Shown here piece by piece: positions 1-11,098 of a DNA stretch of 64,000 nt (position 1 is the first letter of the stretch; the number at the start of each line of letters is the position of its first letter). A model generated the notes under the pieces. It was given only the letters and a program-made list of their open reading frames with translations. It had not been told where the DNA came from and made no database searches. This DNA is from Acholoe squamosa (taxonomy: Eukaryota; Annelida; Polychaeta; Phyllodocida; Polynoidae). The position numbers were made by a program, and so were the translations under genes. The stretch lies in assembly GCA_949317995.1 (NCBI GenBank), contig OX439046.1:59809774-59873773 (forward strand). Reading direction: 5' to 3'.

Positions 1-233
1 GGTACATGCATGGTTACCCTTTAGGTACATGGTTACCATACAGGTACATGGTTACCCTTTAGGTACATGGTTACCCTTTAGGTACATGGTTACCATACAG
101 GTACATGGTTACCATTTAGGTACATTGTTACCATATAGGTACATGGTTACCCTTTAGGTACATGGTTACCATACAGGTACATGGTTACCATTTAGGTACA
201 TGGTTACCATATAGGTACATGGTTACCATACAG
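1..233. repeat. 19-bp minisatellite, about 12 units
   Basis: Twelve head-to-tail units of about 19 bp with core AGGTACATGGTTACC followed by CTTT, ATAC, ATTT or ATAT. The first unit has a 3-bp insertion. The core holds the short inverted repeat GGTA...TACC around CATG. The array is cut by the window edge, so its full length is unknown. Confidence 0.95.
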
Positions 234-240
234 TTGCATT

Positions 241-531
241 GATAACCGCAATGTCCTGCCACTCATCCATCCCCTTACAACCTTGTCATTCTTTGGCACT
301 CAAATCAGCACTGTCTCTTATCTATGGCCTCGATATAATCCCTAAAGCCAAGATTGCCCCTCCCCCTCACATACCATATCAATAACCGCCACAGCAGTTA
401 TTGATTTGGAGGGGTCATTAGCTCTGACCCTTGTACAAGACATGTGCTTGTTCAAGATCTACTTTTCAGTACTTATCGAGGTATATATTTGAACCCCCGT
501 ATCTCAAGTGCTCATGTTTAAAATCCACCGC
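241..531. other. non-coding spacer, nothing recognised
   Basis: Unique-looking sequence between the minisatellite and the first MITE. I see no open frame, RNA gene or repeat in it. Confidence 0.5.
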
Positions 532-534
532 TTA

Positions 535-840
535 GGGAGTGGTCATTATTTATCAACAGGGGGGGAGTGGTGGGTTTTCGCGCGGACGCGCAGAAATTTT
601 TACGCCCCCCCTTGACGGCAGTCAAAATTTTTAGCGCCCCCCCGTGCTTTTTTTTTTTGCGCCCTCTTTGATCTATAGTAGCGCGCGGGCTTTTTTGCTA
701 AAAAGAGGGTGAATTTTTTTAGCCCCCCCTCAAGAGGGGTCAAAATTTTTTTAGCCCCCCCCTTGGGAGGGGTCTGAAAATTTTACGCCCCCCCCCTCAA
801 ACTCACCCTCCCCCCCTGTTGATAAATAATGACCACTCCC
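535..840. mobile_element. MITE family 1 (GGGAGTGG ends), copy 1, with TTA duplication
   Basis: A 306-bp element with terminal inverted repeats of about 30 bp, beginning GGGAGTGGTCATTATT and ending in the complement. TTA flanks both sides (532-534 and 841-843). The interior alternates G- or C-homopolymer runs with AAAATTTTT and has the core GATCTATAGTAGCG. A 3-bp TTA duplication is typical of PIF/Harbinger elements. It has no coding capacity, so it must have been mobilised by another element. Confidence 0.85.
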
Positions 841-843
841 TTA

Positions 844-1289
844 ACCGTGATGATTTACTACATGTATCAGTGAAATTGAAAGTGGGTCAGGGATCTCCAG
901 TCCTATCTGACCCCAGGTATCAGACATAGTCAATGTGTACTGGTATATCTGTCTGTACATGTGAAATAGGTCATGTATACACAAGCTCTAGCCTGCCTCA
1001 ATATTCTGAGTTTCTAATGCATTGATATCTCTGTAGAAGCAGTCCTATTATACAGCCAATCTGTCTAGGCTCACACCTACCTCCCTTGTGTACCAAAGGT
1101 TGAGTATATTAATAGAACAGAGGATGGTCTGCTGTAGACTGGTAGACCTAGAGTTCTATAGACTGATAGACCCACGAGGATGTTCTGGCTCGGGGGGAAG
1201 AGTGTAAAGACTAGTAGTACATATATAGTATGTCAGAGGGCGCATGTAGTGTGGCACATTTACGCATGTGGGTCACTTCTTGGGATTTT
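844..1289. other. non-coding spacer
   Basis: No gene or clear repeat seen between MITE copy 1 and the LINE fragment. Confidence 0.4.
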
Positions 1290-1658
1290 GACCTGGCCGG
1301 AAGTAGAATGACGTCACTTTGGAGACAAACATTCACGCCGCCTCAGTTCCTCAGGGACGTGGTGGGACCATGCTGTCACACACTATGCAAGAGTGATGAC
1401 ATTGGGGATGAATTCCATTACGTTTTCCATTGTCCAGCTTTTGACCATGATGGAGCATTACTTCTTGCCAATAATATACCACCACGACCAAGTACGGTGG
1501 CTATGGTGGATCTTTTTAATAACAAAAACCCCTTTGTTCTTACACAATTATCCAAATTTTGTGCAATTGTCATGGAAAAATTCAGACCCACGAAGAGGAT
1601 AGCCCCAGCAAAAAAGAACAATAAAAAGCGGGCAAGAAGGAAAAAGTCTACGCAATAA
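1230..1658 (+). pseudogene. LINE ORF2 C-terminal fragment with zinc knuckle
   Basis: An open frame of 142 codons whose middle shows C-x3-C spacing followed by GDEFHYVFHCPAF, the cysteine/histidine motif at the C-terminus of many LINE ORF2 proteins just after reverse transcriptase. The last 25 residues are rich in Lys and Arg. No reverse transcriptase or endonuclease remains, so this is a dead remnant. The nominal ATG at 1230 probably precedes the true truncation point and is not a real start. Confidence 0.7.
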
Positions 1659-2188
1659 TAGCCCAAAGCATAGTGTAACTGTTTCATCGCATATTGACCC
1701 GTCAAAATTACCATGGTGGATAGATAAAAGTTGGATAGCTAGAGTTGTGTACTGTACCGGTACTTTATATTGTCATTAGGACACACTAGTCTAATTAGGT
1801 AGTTTGTGTGGTGCTCTTATACCTCATACCGTCTTCACACCGTTTACTAGTCAACATGGTGCTCATCGGTGCTGGAGACCGAGAATCTCAACTTATTTTA
1901 TTGGTACTGCCAGATTTGCCTGGCCCTCACATCCGCTGGATGAAGTATTATCAGTAGTACTTTTGTGTCCTACTTCAAATGTACATAGTCAGGTACTAAG
2001 TTGATCTTTTTCTGTTTCAAGTATTTGCATTCATTTATATGTAAACTTATTATCACACTTGTAATGCTTATACACTTGTAACTCAGTGAAGCCATTGTAA
2101 CTATCGGCTAGAGCTGATTTCTTTTCTTATTTTCTTTCCTTTACCTCTGATGAGGATGTGAAATAAATTGTAATTGTAATTGTAATTG
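1290..2188 (+). mobile_element. 5'-truncated non-LTR retrotransposon (LINE) 3' end
   Basis: Holds the last part of a LINE ORF, about 500 bp of 3' untranslated sequence, and a terminal (ATTGTA)n tail at about 2166-2188 just after AATAAA. A short tandem tail of this kind instead of poly(A) is typical of several invertebrate LINE clades. The 5' end is lost; its exact position is uncertain because only the zinc-knuckle end of the protein can be recognised. The clade (RTE-, I/Nimb- or L2-like) cannot be settled by eye. Confidence 0.75.
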
Positions 2189-2208
2189 ACTGTTTTCAGA
2201 TGAGATCT

Positions 2209-2213
2209 CATCT
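2209..2213. repeat. target-site duplication of BEL element, left
   Basis: CATCT abuts the left LTR and recurs at 11094-11098 beyond the right LTR. The unoccupied site would be the perfect palindrome CAGATGAGATCTCATCTG. Confidence 0.9.
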
Positions 2214-3235
2214 TGTAGCTGCCTGCCCTGGTTTTAATAAGTCTTGACTGACACGTGATGACATGGTGTTGAAAAGCTTTATTTCTTCAGCATATCATAC
2301 TTCCATAAGTGCCGTAAGAACTAGAATAACATAGAAAATTCACGTAAGAATCAAATAATACAAGTGGTATACATAAACAATAGGCAAATTAAATCTCAAG
2401 TTGCACAGATTTCAGTGATACAAATTTGAGTCATAATACCGTAACGCGAGCGGTACGCGCATAAACTGAAGTTAGCTCAGTTTATGGTGATACAAAATTC
2501 AGGTGATATAGAACTTTGACCATAGTATCTAGTATAATATCATAATGTGACATAGTCAGTAACCAGTGCATACACTTTATATTCAGTGCTGCCATATATT
2601 GACAAAACAAAGACTAGGTGTGGGTGACAAATAGCACCAAATCCTTAAAATACATGGATAAATGTCTCAGATCATGGGGACACAATTTTATGCTTGCTGT
2701 GGGACTGGTTATATGAACACATGGCCAGACTAGATTTAACCAGTACACATACAAGTACTCTTTAGCACCTTATTTGAGCACTTATACACTCATAAAATAC
2801 ATCTTGACAATACAATGAACATCTCACCTTGTGGGCTTGTCCAGGAACAGGTACTAAAGTTACAGGGAGGTCTTAAAACATCATATTTCTTAGATTTCTA
2901 CATGGCTCTGTGTTTGGTTTGTTTTTGGCTCCAAAATCTCCCTGGAAGTGGCCTCTGAGCATGCCCAAGCAGTGGTGCACTCTGGGATACAAGATGGCAG
3001 GCTCCATGGGCTGCTGTCAGACAGTGGGTTTGTAAACATTGCTACTACATGCATATTTCAGGCTAAACGCATCAATAGAACCATGGCAAATATCATTTAT
3101 GGTAAGTCTGGAGTCTAAACATATTTAAACACCCTGTGGGACTTAGAAAATGACTGAGGAGTGATATATCAACAAAGGTGAGCGAGGTGAGCGATATTTG
3201 GGGTATTTGGGGCAGTATTTTCATCTGCTTTTACA
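2214..3235 (-). repeat. BEL/Pao 3' LTR
   Basis: TG...CA-bounded repeat of 1022 bp matching 10072-11093. It contains a perfect 10-bp hairpin (CATAAACTGA and complement, about 2460-2486). Confidence 0.97.
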
Positions 3236-3243
3236 CTCCCACC
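3236..3243 (-). promoter_or_regulatory. polypurine tract of BEL/Pao element
   Basis: On the minus strand GGTGGGAG lies directly against the first base of the 3' LTR, where the plus-strand DNA primer is expected. Confidence 0.65.
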
Positions 3244-3408
3244 AAATTACACATAATCAAACTAACAAACACTATACAGAACTACTTTGATACCATGTGT
3301 AATTTCAAACTCTTATCAAAGCGACTTTACCTCATATCAACTCGCATTTGGGCGTTGTAAGCTCATTGAACATTTAGTCAAGTTCGAAATTCGGAATTCG
3401 TTTGAGAT

Positions 3409-6400
3409 TCAGGTAGGGGCTTCCAGGAGAACGACTATCTTCTGGATGGGCCGATGGAGAGTAGAGACCTTGTCGGTCCTTCTACCCTGTTTGTCCAACC
3501 TCTTGGTTGCTATGTGTAGCTTGACCTTTCGGACAAGTCCGTCATCATCTGGGATTGCTTCAATTACCCGACCAAGTGGCCATTCGTTCCTTGAAGCACT
3601 CTCTTTCAATAGCACAACATCTCCTACCGACACATTCCGTTTACTGGCTGTCCATTTCTGGCGATTCGAGATGTTATACAGGTACTCTCGTTTCCATCTG
3701 CTCCAGAATTGTTTGGTCAAGTATTGGACCCTCCTCCACCTTTTGTTCAGGTAGACATCCTCCTTGACAAACTCTCCAGGTGGCGGCAGAGCGACAGCCG
3801 ATTTCATGGACAGCAGATGGTTGGGTGTGAGAGGCTGATCGGTATCGTTCACTTTGTGGATCGCTAGGGGGCGGTTGTTGACTATGGTCATGGCTTCATA
3901 GAACAGGGTTCTGAGAGAGGCCGGATCCAATCTTCCTTGACTTAGCTCAACAGTGGAGCCGAGTACACTTTTGACTGTTCTTATTTGCCGTTCCCACAGG
4001 CCCCCTGCATGGCTAGAACTTGGCGGATTGAACCTCAGGTCGCATTGCCTTTCTCCGAGGAATGCTTCGATCTTCTGAGGTTCCATTTCCTGCATTGCCA
4101 CCTTCAATTCATTGCTGGCTCCGACAAAGTTAGTTCCTTGGTCGGATCTCAACTCTCTCACAGGGCCACGAATAGCAATAAAGCATCGTAGGCCGTTGAT
4201 GAAGCTATCAGTGGTCATGTCTTCTAGCATCTCTATGTGGATGGCACGTGAGTAGAAGCAGGTGAAGAGGAGACCATAGGCTTTGAAACTCCTACGACCC
4301 CGTTTGACAATGTAAGGACCGAAGCAGTCCATACCACTGTACCAGAATGGGGGAGTGGCCTCCATTCTCTCCTTGGGAAGGTCTGCCATCTTCTGCTCCT
4401 CTGGAGGTCTGCGTCCTTTCCTGCAAGTGACGCATCGATGAATGTAGTTTGCTACTGTTTTGCTCCCACCAAGAACGCAGTAGCCATTGCCTCTTAGCTC
4501 ATTTAAGGTCATGCCTCTGCCTTGGTGATTGACTCTGCCATGGTAATGTGAGATAATCAACCGTGTGGCATTACTCTCCTTTAGAAGGATGATCGGGTTG
4601 ATTTCTCCCGAAGACAGAGGTGCCTTTCTCAGTCGTCCGCCTGCTTTCAGGATTCCATCCTCTAGGGTGGGTTCAAGTTGGGAGATCCTGTTGTCCCTTG
4701 GGAGCGTCTTGGTCTTAGACTGCAAGATTGCAACCTCTGCAGAGAATGCATGCTGCTGTACTGCCTTTATGAGCAGTGCTGTGGCATTTTCACGTTCTTG
4801 GACAGTGGAAATACTGTTGGATTTGTTGCCTCTTGCACGTCTTGATAGCCTTGCTATCGCGCCTGTCAATTTGCGCCAGCTGGAGAATCGTTCTATTTTT
4901 TGTTCCCAATCAATCGGTTCAGCTGCGGTTGTCGTCTTAAAGCACTCGGTGACACGTACTTCAGGGTCTCCGGGTACCAACTGGTGAGCATGATCTGGAG
5001 TGACGTTGAGATCCTTTTGCCACAAGAACTCTGGTCCTCTGAACCAGTCTGACTGGAGCAATTCTGTCACTGATGTGCCATGTGATGCAAGGTCGGCCGG
5101 GTTTTCTCCAGTTGGCACGTAGTGCCACATATCAGGGTTGGTCAGCCGTCTGATGGCCTCGACACGGTTGGCAACGAATACATGGAAGCGTTTAGATTCG
5201 TTGCTGATGTACCCCAGGGCAACCTTTGAGTCTACCCAGAAGAACTCCTGATCAATCTTCATATCTAGCTCCTGTCTCAACCTTCGGCTCATCTTTGCCG
5301 ACACAACAGCTGCAGATAGCTCAAGTCGTGGGATAGTCACAATTTTAGATGGTGCCACTCTGGATTTCCCTATGATTAGAGAACAGTGGACCTGGCCATT
5401 GCTATTTTCAGCTCTCAGGTATGAGCATGTTCCATAACCCCTTGTGCTTGCATCTGAGAAATGATGCAGCTGGGTGGTAACGGGGTGTCCAAATCCGTCG
5501 GGAAGGTAGCATCTAGGGATACTGAGTAGATCAAGCCTTTGGAGGTCTGACATCCATGCCTCCCACTCAGGCTTAAGTTTCTCTGGGAGTGGTTCATCCC
5601 ACTTCGTTCCCTGTTGGCACGTGGCTTGAAGGACTCTTTTGCCAAGCAGTGTGAATGGTGCCAGAAGGCCTAGTGGGTCATACAGAGAGGCGACCGTTGA
5701 GAGGACTGTGCGCCTGGTCTGTGGGTTGCCTTCTACACTTAGCTTGAAGGTGAACAAATCCTTGTGGATGGACCAACGCAGACCGAGTGCTCTTTCTGAA
5801 GTAGAGGGACTTCTGTCGAAGTCAAGCTCAGCGGTATCGGTACCACGCCTCTGGGGATCAATGGTCTCCATCACGTTTTTACTGTTAGAGAGGAATTTGT
5901 GAAGGCGTAGGTTGCCTTTGGCACAAAGTTCCTTAGATTCTGTCACCAGCAGTTTGGCGTCTTCTTCGGTGGGTACACTGGTAATACCGTCATCAACATA
6001 AAAATTTCTCTTTATGAAGTCTGCTGCGAAGGGGTAGCGCTCCCCATGTTCCTTCACCAGGTACTTTAGGCCATAATTGGCGCATCCAGGGGACGATGCC
6101 GCACCAAATAAATGGACTGTCATGCGACACTCGATTGGGTCACCGTCTAGGTCATCCTCCCTCCACCAGAAGAATCGGAGGAAGTCGCGGTCAGGGTGGT
6201 CTACGTAGAATTGGTAGAACATTTTTTCGATGTCACAGGTTACCGCTATGGGGTGACACCGAAATCGCAACAGTACACCCACGAGGCTGTTAGTGAGGTC
6301 AGGGCCTGTGAGCAGGTGATCATTGAGTGAGGTACCACCGTGTCTCGCTGAGCAGTCAAACACTACCCTAAGCTTATTGGGCTTGGCAGGATGGTAAACA

Positions 6401-9400
6401 CCATGATGGGGAATGTACCATGTCCCACCTGGGGTTGGCTCTTCGGTAACTATTTCGGCATGCCCTGCCTCAAACAGACTCTTCATGAACTGTTGGTAAT
6501 GATCTCTGTACTGGTGGTCCTTCTGTAACTTTCTCTTGAGACATTTTAGTCTCACAAGGGCCGTTTTCCTGTTATCAGGGAGATTCGGATGGGTTTTGAA
6601 GGGTAACGGCATCTCGTAGTGGCCTTTGTCATTTTTGCTTATGCCACTGTCCATCTTGTTTAGGAACAAGATGTCATCTTGTGAGATGCTCGTTTCATCG
6701 ACCTTGGTGTCTTGGAAGTCCTGCTCTAGAGCCTTGATAGCGTCTCTTGGCGTCATCGGTGGCAGCTCCTTAACTGTGATTCTAAAGCAGAATCCATCGG
6801 AGCATGCAGACAGATGACTCTGAGTGGTATTTCCAACAATGCTCCAGCCAAGGTCCGTTTTAACCGCATACGGTTCATTATTTTCTCCCGTGATGACCTT
6901 TCTTGGGACAAGAGCCTGTGGGCAATTGTACCCAATCAGAAGACCAACATTACAATCAAGTAGTGGTGGTACTTCCTTGGTGATGCATCGGAGGTGTTCC
7001 CACCTCTTAGCTATCTCGCATGTCGGGATGTGGGATCTGTCCAAGGGGATATTTTCTCTAGTGTAGGCTGGCGGTAGAGGAACCCACTCCTCGGAGGTTA
7101 GAGCCCTAAACTGTAGCCCCGTTGCTCTTTGACTGTCGATTTCAGTGCCCTTCCCAAGCATCGTTGTCATACGAAGCTTGACTGGTTGGACTTTGCATTG
7201 CAGGGAGTCACATACTGTACCGTCTACAAAGGTACTGTCGCTTTGTGTATCCAGAAGGGCATACACAAGTCTTTCGTTCTGTGGCAGGCCCACAGCTGAG
7301 ACCCAGACGGGCACAACATGTGAAGTCAGCGACGCACTGCCTGAGCTAGAGTTCAGCGTTGCAGCGGTGGCCTCCTTCTTTGACTCACTGGGCGCTGCCT
7401 TTGTTGATTCAGCCTTGGGTTGTTCGGCCTTAGTGTTTCCATTGCCAGCTGACCGTGGCACGAAATCGTTTTCGTGCAAACAAGTGGGATGTCTCCCCTT
7501 GCACATGCCACAGGTGTGCTTTCTGCGACAGGTTTTGGAACCGTGTCCTGTGCGCAGACAACCATAGCACCTGTTTTGAGACTTTACGAAGTTTCTTCTC
7601 TCTTCAATGGGTTTCTTCTGAAAGGCCTTACACGTAGGTAATGTGTGACCTTCAGTATCACAGAAGGGGCAAATGAGTGGTTTAGAAGTTTCGTTATCGG
7701 TTTGCATCAACTCATCGTCCTTTCGGGCCTGGGGCTTAGATGAGGTCTTGGTGGATAGAGTTTGTGCACCGCCCTTCTTGCTCTCACGTGCTTGCTGAAC
7801 TTTCTCCTCTTGCGCCTTGAGCGCGTACATGGAGGTGATGGGGTTGCAAGCTATCCTTGCTTCCTGTGAGACGAACCCAGCAAACTCCTTGAAGTTAGGG
7901 TAGGGCTGCTCGTCGTCTAATTTGGCCGTCACACGTCTGTTCCAACGACCAGCTATCATCTCAGGAAGCTTTGTGAGGAGTTTTTGGTTTTGGTCATAGT
8001 CATTCAGGACCTCTAGACCTGGAACATGAGGAATGGCCTCACTGCATGCGGTTAGAAAATCTCCAAATTCCCGGAGCTTGATAGCATCCTTGGCGTTAAT
8101 CTTGGGCCAGCTGTTTAGTTTCTCACGGAAAGCCTTGAGAAGGACAAATGGGTGTCCATATCTCGAGTTCAACTTGTCCCAGGCCTGCTCGTATGCAGAG
8201 TCGTCTTGTCGGTAAAATGTTCCGTCTAACACTGTTTTGGCCTCACCGTCGATATATTTCTGCAGATAAAAGAGTTTATCTGCAGACGATAGACAATGGG
8301 CCTCGACAAGCATCTTAAAGGACCGGCTCCACTGAATGAACATAAGGGGATCCCCTTTGAATGTTCCGGGTTCTGGTGGTGGCAGCCGATGTGTTGTCAT
8401 GGCACCAGACAATAGCTTTGCCAGTGCGCCTATATCGCTTTGAGCTTGTGAGGCAGTCTCCTCTATGCTGTGGCCGGCTCCGCTGAGGGGAGTACTGACA
8501 GGAAGCGATTTCTTTGCTTGAGAGCTGTACGGTTTGGATGGTTTGAACTGAGGTGCTTTGGGATTGAGCTTGGAAGGTGAACTGGGCACCCCCACTTCGT
8601 CCTCATAGGCCTCAGCAAGGACTTTGGCCTTGGCCTCAGCTGCCTTTATCTCAGCATCAGCCTGGATACGTTTGAGTCTCATCTCCTCTGCTCTCACCTG
8701 GTTCTGGAGTTCAAGCAGCCGTGCTTGTTGGGCTTCCTCTGTCGCTAGTGCCTCGGCCTTCGCCCTCTTCTCGGCAAGTTCCGCTTCGGCCTTAGCTCTC
8801 TGAGAAATAATTGAGGACCTACCGCTTTGATGAGACCGCACCGATGCATTGTCTGATCCGCGCTTTGGTTCCCCTGCTGGCATATCTTTGGTATGGTCTG
8901 ATGCAATTGAGGCCATCTCACTGACAGAGTCACCGAAAATGGATGGGTGTGCGTGCTTGACTTCTCGAGTTTGCTCGCGCTCGCGCGAAGTCGAGAAATC
9001 CTTCGGGTCTATTAACTGCCGGTCCATGATCAGAGAAAGAAGAGTGGCCGTAACGCTCATGCAGTTGTCCACCCTTTCGACTACTTCTGACTCCGGTGTT
9101 CCCAGGCCTTTCAACACATCGTAATCATTTAGGACTGCAGCATGAAACTCTTTTAAGTCAGACTGGAGTTGCTGTAGGACCCCGAGTGACACCGGTGTGA
9201 GTAAACGCTTCCGTATTTCGCTAGCATGTTTACGCCAATTTTCGTAATGTTTAGTCAGTTTATGCTTACGTTTGTCGATTTCGACAGCACGATTCTGTAA
9301 TGCCTTTTCCGTCGGTCTTCGTTCGCGTGAGCTGCTTCGCTTTTCGGGTTCGGTAGAGCATTCGAGCGCTTTGATGCGACTCTCCAACTCTTGTATTTGA

Positions 9401-9510
9401 GTTTCGATTGCAGCCCTTGCGTCATCTAAAAGGTTGTCATTATCCAACTCACCTGCCAGCTCTTCTAGCTTGGTCCTGTATTCCGCCACCTGAATCTCGT
9501 TTTGCGCCAT
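3409..9510 (-). CDS. BEL/Pao gag-pol polyprotein, 2033 aa, intact
   Basis: One uninterrupted frame encodes the whole replication machinery of the element. The N-terminus is charged and coiled-coil rich, with an Ala/Glu/Lys heptad region at about residues 230-310. A DUF1759-type gag domain starts near residue 380 (FKGDPLMFIQWSRSF). Two zinc knuckles follow: CPFCDTEGHTLPTC near 611 and CYGCLRTGHGSKTC near 646. The aspartic protease motif LLDTQSDSTF is near 749. Reverse transcriptase runs from LRVVFDCSAR (about 1042) to the catalytic FYVDDG (about 1168). RNase H has HHFSDAS (about 1348) and FFWVDSK (about 1420). The integrase has an H2C2 finger ending CVTCRKG (about 1691), catalytic Asp in GMDCFGPY and SDQGTNFVG, and Glu in GGLWERQIR. 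A DUF5641-like C-terminus follows. Length and domain order match full BEL/Pao polyproteins. All catalytic motifs are present. Confidence 0.97.
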   Translation of the reverse strand: MAQNEIQVAEYRTKLEELAGELDNDNLLDDARAAIETQIQELESRIKALECSTEPEKRSSSRERRPTEKALQNRAVEIDKRKHKLTKHYENWRKHASEIRKRLLTPVSLGVLQQLQSDLKEFHAAVLNDYDVLKGLGTPESEVVERVDNCMSVTATLLSLIMDRQLIDPKDFSTSREREQTREVKHAHPSIFGDSVSEMASIASDHTKDMPAGEPKRGSDNASVRSHQSGRSSIISQRAKAEAELAEKRAKAEALATEEAQQARLLELQNQVRAEEMRLKRIQADAEIKAAEAKAKVLAEAYEDEVGVPSSPSKLNPKAPQFKPSKPYSSQAKKSLPVSTPLSGAGHSIEETASQAQSDIGALAKLLSGAMTTHRLPPPEPGTFKGDPLMFIQWSRSFKMLVEAHCLSSADKLFYLQKYIDGEAKTVLDGTFYRQDDSAYEQAWDKLNSRYGHPFVLLKAFREKLNSWPKINAKDAIKLREFGDFLTACSEAIPHVPGLEVLNDYDQNQKLLTKLPEMIAGRWNRRVTAKLDDEQPYPNFKEFAGFVSQEARIACNPITSMYALKAQEEKVQQARESKKGGAQTLSTKTSSKPQARKDDELMQTDNETSKPLICPFCDTEGHTLPTCKAFQKKPIEERRNFVKSQNRCYGCLRTGHGSKTCRRKHTCGMCKGRHPTCLHENDFVPRSAGNGNTKAEQPKAESTKAAPSESKKEATAATLNSSSGSASLTSHVVPVWVSAVGLPQNERLVYALLDTQSDSTFVDGTVCDSLQCKVQPVKLRMTTMLGKGTEIDSQRATGLQFRALTSEEWVPLPPAYTRENIPLDRSHIPTCEIAKRWEHLRCITKEVPPLLDCNVGLLIGYNCPQALVPRKVITGENNEPYAVKTDLGWSIVGNTTQSHLSACSDGFCFRITVKELPPMTPRDAIKALEQDFQDTKVDETSISQDDILFLNKMDSGISKNDKGHYEMPLPFKTHPNLPDNRKTALVRLKCLKRKLQKDHQYRDHYQQFMKSLFEAGHAEIVTEEPTPGGTWYIPHHGVYHPAKPNKLRVVFDCSARHGGTSLNDHLLTGPDLTNSLVGVLLRFRCHPIAVTCDIEKMFYQFYVDHPDRDFLRFFWWREDDLDGDPIECRMTVHLFGAASSPGCANYGLKYLVKEHGERYPFAADFIKRNFYVDDGITSVPTEEDAKLLVTESKELCAKGNLRLHKFLSNSKNVMETIDPQRRGTDTAELDFDRSPSTSERALGLRWSIHKDLFTFKLSVEGNPQTRRTVLSTVASLYDPLGLLAPFTLLGKRVLQATCQQGTKWDEPLPEKLKPEWEAWMSDLQRLDLLSIPRCYLPDGFGHPVTTQLHHFSDASTRGYGTCSYLRAENSNGQVHCSLIIGKSRVAPSKIVTIPRLELSAAVVSAKMSRRLRQELDMKIDQEFFWVDSKVALGYISNESKRFHVFVANRVEAIRRLTNPDMWHYVPTGENPADLASHGTSVTELLQSDWFRGPEFLWQKDLNVTPDHAHQLVPGDPEVRVTECFKTTTAAEPIDWEQKIERFSSWRKLTGAIARLSRRARGNKSNSISTVQERENATALLIKAVQQHAFSAEVAILQSKTKTLPRDNRISQLEPTLEDGILKAGGRLRKAPLSSGEINPIILLKESNATRLIISHYHGRVNHQGRGMTLNELRGNGYCVLGGSKTVANYIHRCVTCRKGRRPPEEQKMADLPKERMEATPPFWYSGMDCFGPYIVKRGRRSFKAYGLLFTCFYSRAIHIEMLEDMTTDSFINGLRCFIAIRGPVRELRSDQGTNFVGASNELKVAMQEMEPQKIEAFLGERQCDLRFNPPSSSHAGGLWERQIRTVKSVLGSTVELSQGRLDPASLRTLFYEAMTIVNNRPLAIHKVNDTDQPLTPNHLLSMKSAVALPPPGEFVKEDVYLNKRWRRVQYLTKQFWSRWKREYLYNISNRQKWTASKRNVSVGDVVLLKESASRNEWPLGRVIEAIPDDDGLVRKVKLHIATKRLDKQGRRTDKVSTLHRPIQKIVVLLEAPT

Positions 9511-10071
9511 TATGCAGAAGTTTAATTTTATCGCCCAAATGCAGAGTTTTACAACAAATAGTGGGGAGGTGTCAATAAACAGATTAAATTACCAAAATCA
9601 ATGTGCACACAAATAAAATATTAGCAACCGTAAATTCTAGTACTAGATACTCGTTTATGACAGGGTGTTGTTTGCTGATAAAGTTCCGTTACTGTAGGAA
9701 AAAAACCGTTCAAGTTTTATCTGTACTTCTTAAATTCCGGTAAATATGTAACAAACACCAGCAAATAACCGTATTCTTAGGTTTGACAATTATCGGTGAG
9801 TTACTGTAAGTGTTCTTTAGATTTCACATTAATCTGGAGACTACCTTCTTGTTGCGTTGAATCGGGCGGGGTTGTAGACGTTGGACTTGGTTTGAGTTGG
9901 ACCTTACGTCACCGGTCTTGGAGTGTCAGTTCCCATCGGGTGGCGACGTCTGTTGATTATGCGGTGGAGCTGCTGGCAACGTGGATGAGCGTGCTGATTT
10001 TCATTGCCGTTGTCGTTACTCGGACCGGAGCTTCCTTCTCGACCCGCGCATCATTGGCCGCAAGTTCTTAC
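9511..10071 (-). other. BEL/Pao 5' untranslated leader
   Basis: 561 bp between the 5' LTR and the gag start. A primer-binding site should lie at its 5' end (about 10050-10071, minus sense), but I see no TGG-initiated tRNA complement there. Confidence 0.6.
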
Positions 10072-11093
10072 TGTAGCTGCCTGCCCTGGTTTTAATAAGT
10101 CTTGACTGACACGTGATGACATGGTGTTGAAAAGCTTTATTTCTTCAGCATATCATACTTCCATAAGTGCCGTAAGAACTAGAATAACATAGAAAATTCA
10201 CGTAAGAATCAAATAATACAAGTGGTATACATAAACAATAGGCAAATTAAATCTCAAGTTGCACAGATTTCAGTGATACAAATTTGAGTCATAATACCGT
10301 AACGCGAGCGGTACGCGCATAAACTGAAGTTAGCTCAGTTTATGGTGATACAAAATTCAGGTGATATAGAACTTTGACCATAGTATCTAGTATAATATCA
10401 TAATGTGACATAGTCAGTAACCAGTGCATACACTTTATATTCAGTGCTGCCATATATTGACAAAACAAAGACTAGGTGTGGGTGACAAATAGCACCAAAT
10501 CCTTAAAATACATGGATAAATGTCTCAGATCATGGGGACACAATTTTATGCTTGCTGTGGGACTGGTTATATGAACACATGGCCAGACTAGATTTAACCA
10601 GTACACATACAAGTACTCTTTAGCACCTTATTTGAGCACTTATACACTCATAAAATACATCTTGACAATACAATGAACATCTCACCTTGTGGGCTTGTCC
10701 AGGAACAGGTACTAAAGTTACAGGGAGGTCTTAAAACATCATATTTCTTAGATTTCTACATGGCTCTGTGTTTGGTTTGTTTTTGGCTCCAAAATCTCCC
10801 TGGAAGTGGCCTCTGAGCATGCCCAAGCAGTGGTGCACTCTGGGATACAAGATGGCAGGCTCCATGGGCTGCTGTCAGACAGTGGGTTTGTAAACATTGC
10901 TACTACATGCATATTTCAGGCTAAACGCATCAATAGAACCATGGCAAATATCATTTATGGTAAGTCTGGAGTCTAAACATATTTAAACACCCTGTGGGAC
11001 TTAGAAAATGACTGAGGAGTGATATATCAACAAAGGTGAGCGAGGTGAGCGATATTTGGGGTATTTGGGGCAGTATTTTCATCTGCTTTTACA
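10072..11093 (-). repeat. BEL/Pao 5' LTR
   Basis: Same length as, and by eye indistinguishable from, the LTR at 2214-3235. It serves as promoter for the minus-strand element. Confidence 0.97.
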
Positions 11094-11098
11094 CATCT

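Larger units (their letters stand above)
2214..11093 (-). mobile_element. complete BEL/Pao LTR retrotransposon
   Basis: An 8.9-kb element in minus orientation. It has two 1022-bp LTRs (2214-3235 and 10072-11093, constant offset 7858, TG...CA ends), a 5-bp CATCT duplication, a purine tract GGTGGGAG immediately before the 3' LTR (3236-3243, minus sense), and one uninterrupted gag-pol frame. I found no difference between the LTRs by eye, so insertion is recent and the element may still be active. The order gag, protease, reverse transcriptase, RNase H, integrase, with a DUF5641-like C-terminus, is diagnostic of BEL/Pao. I did not recognise the primer-binding tRNA. Confidence 0.97.
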
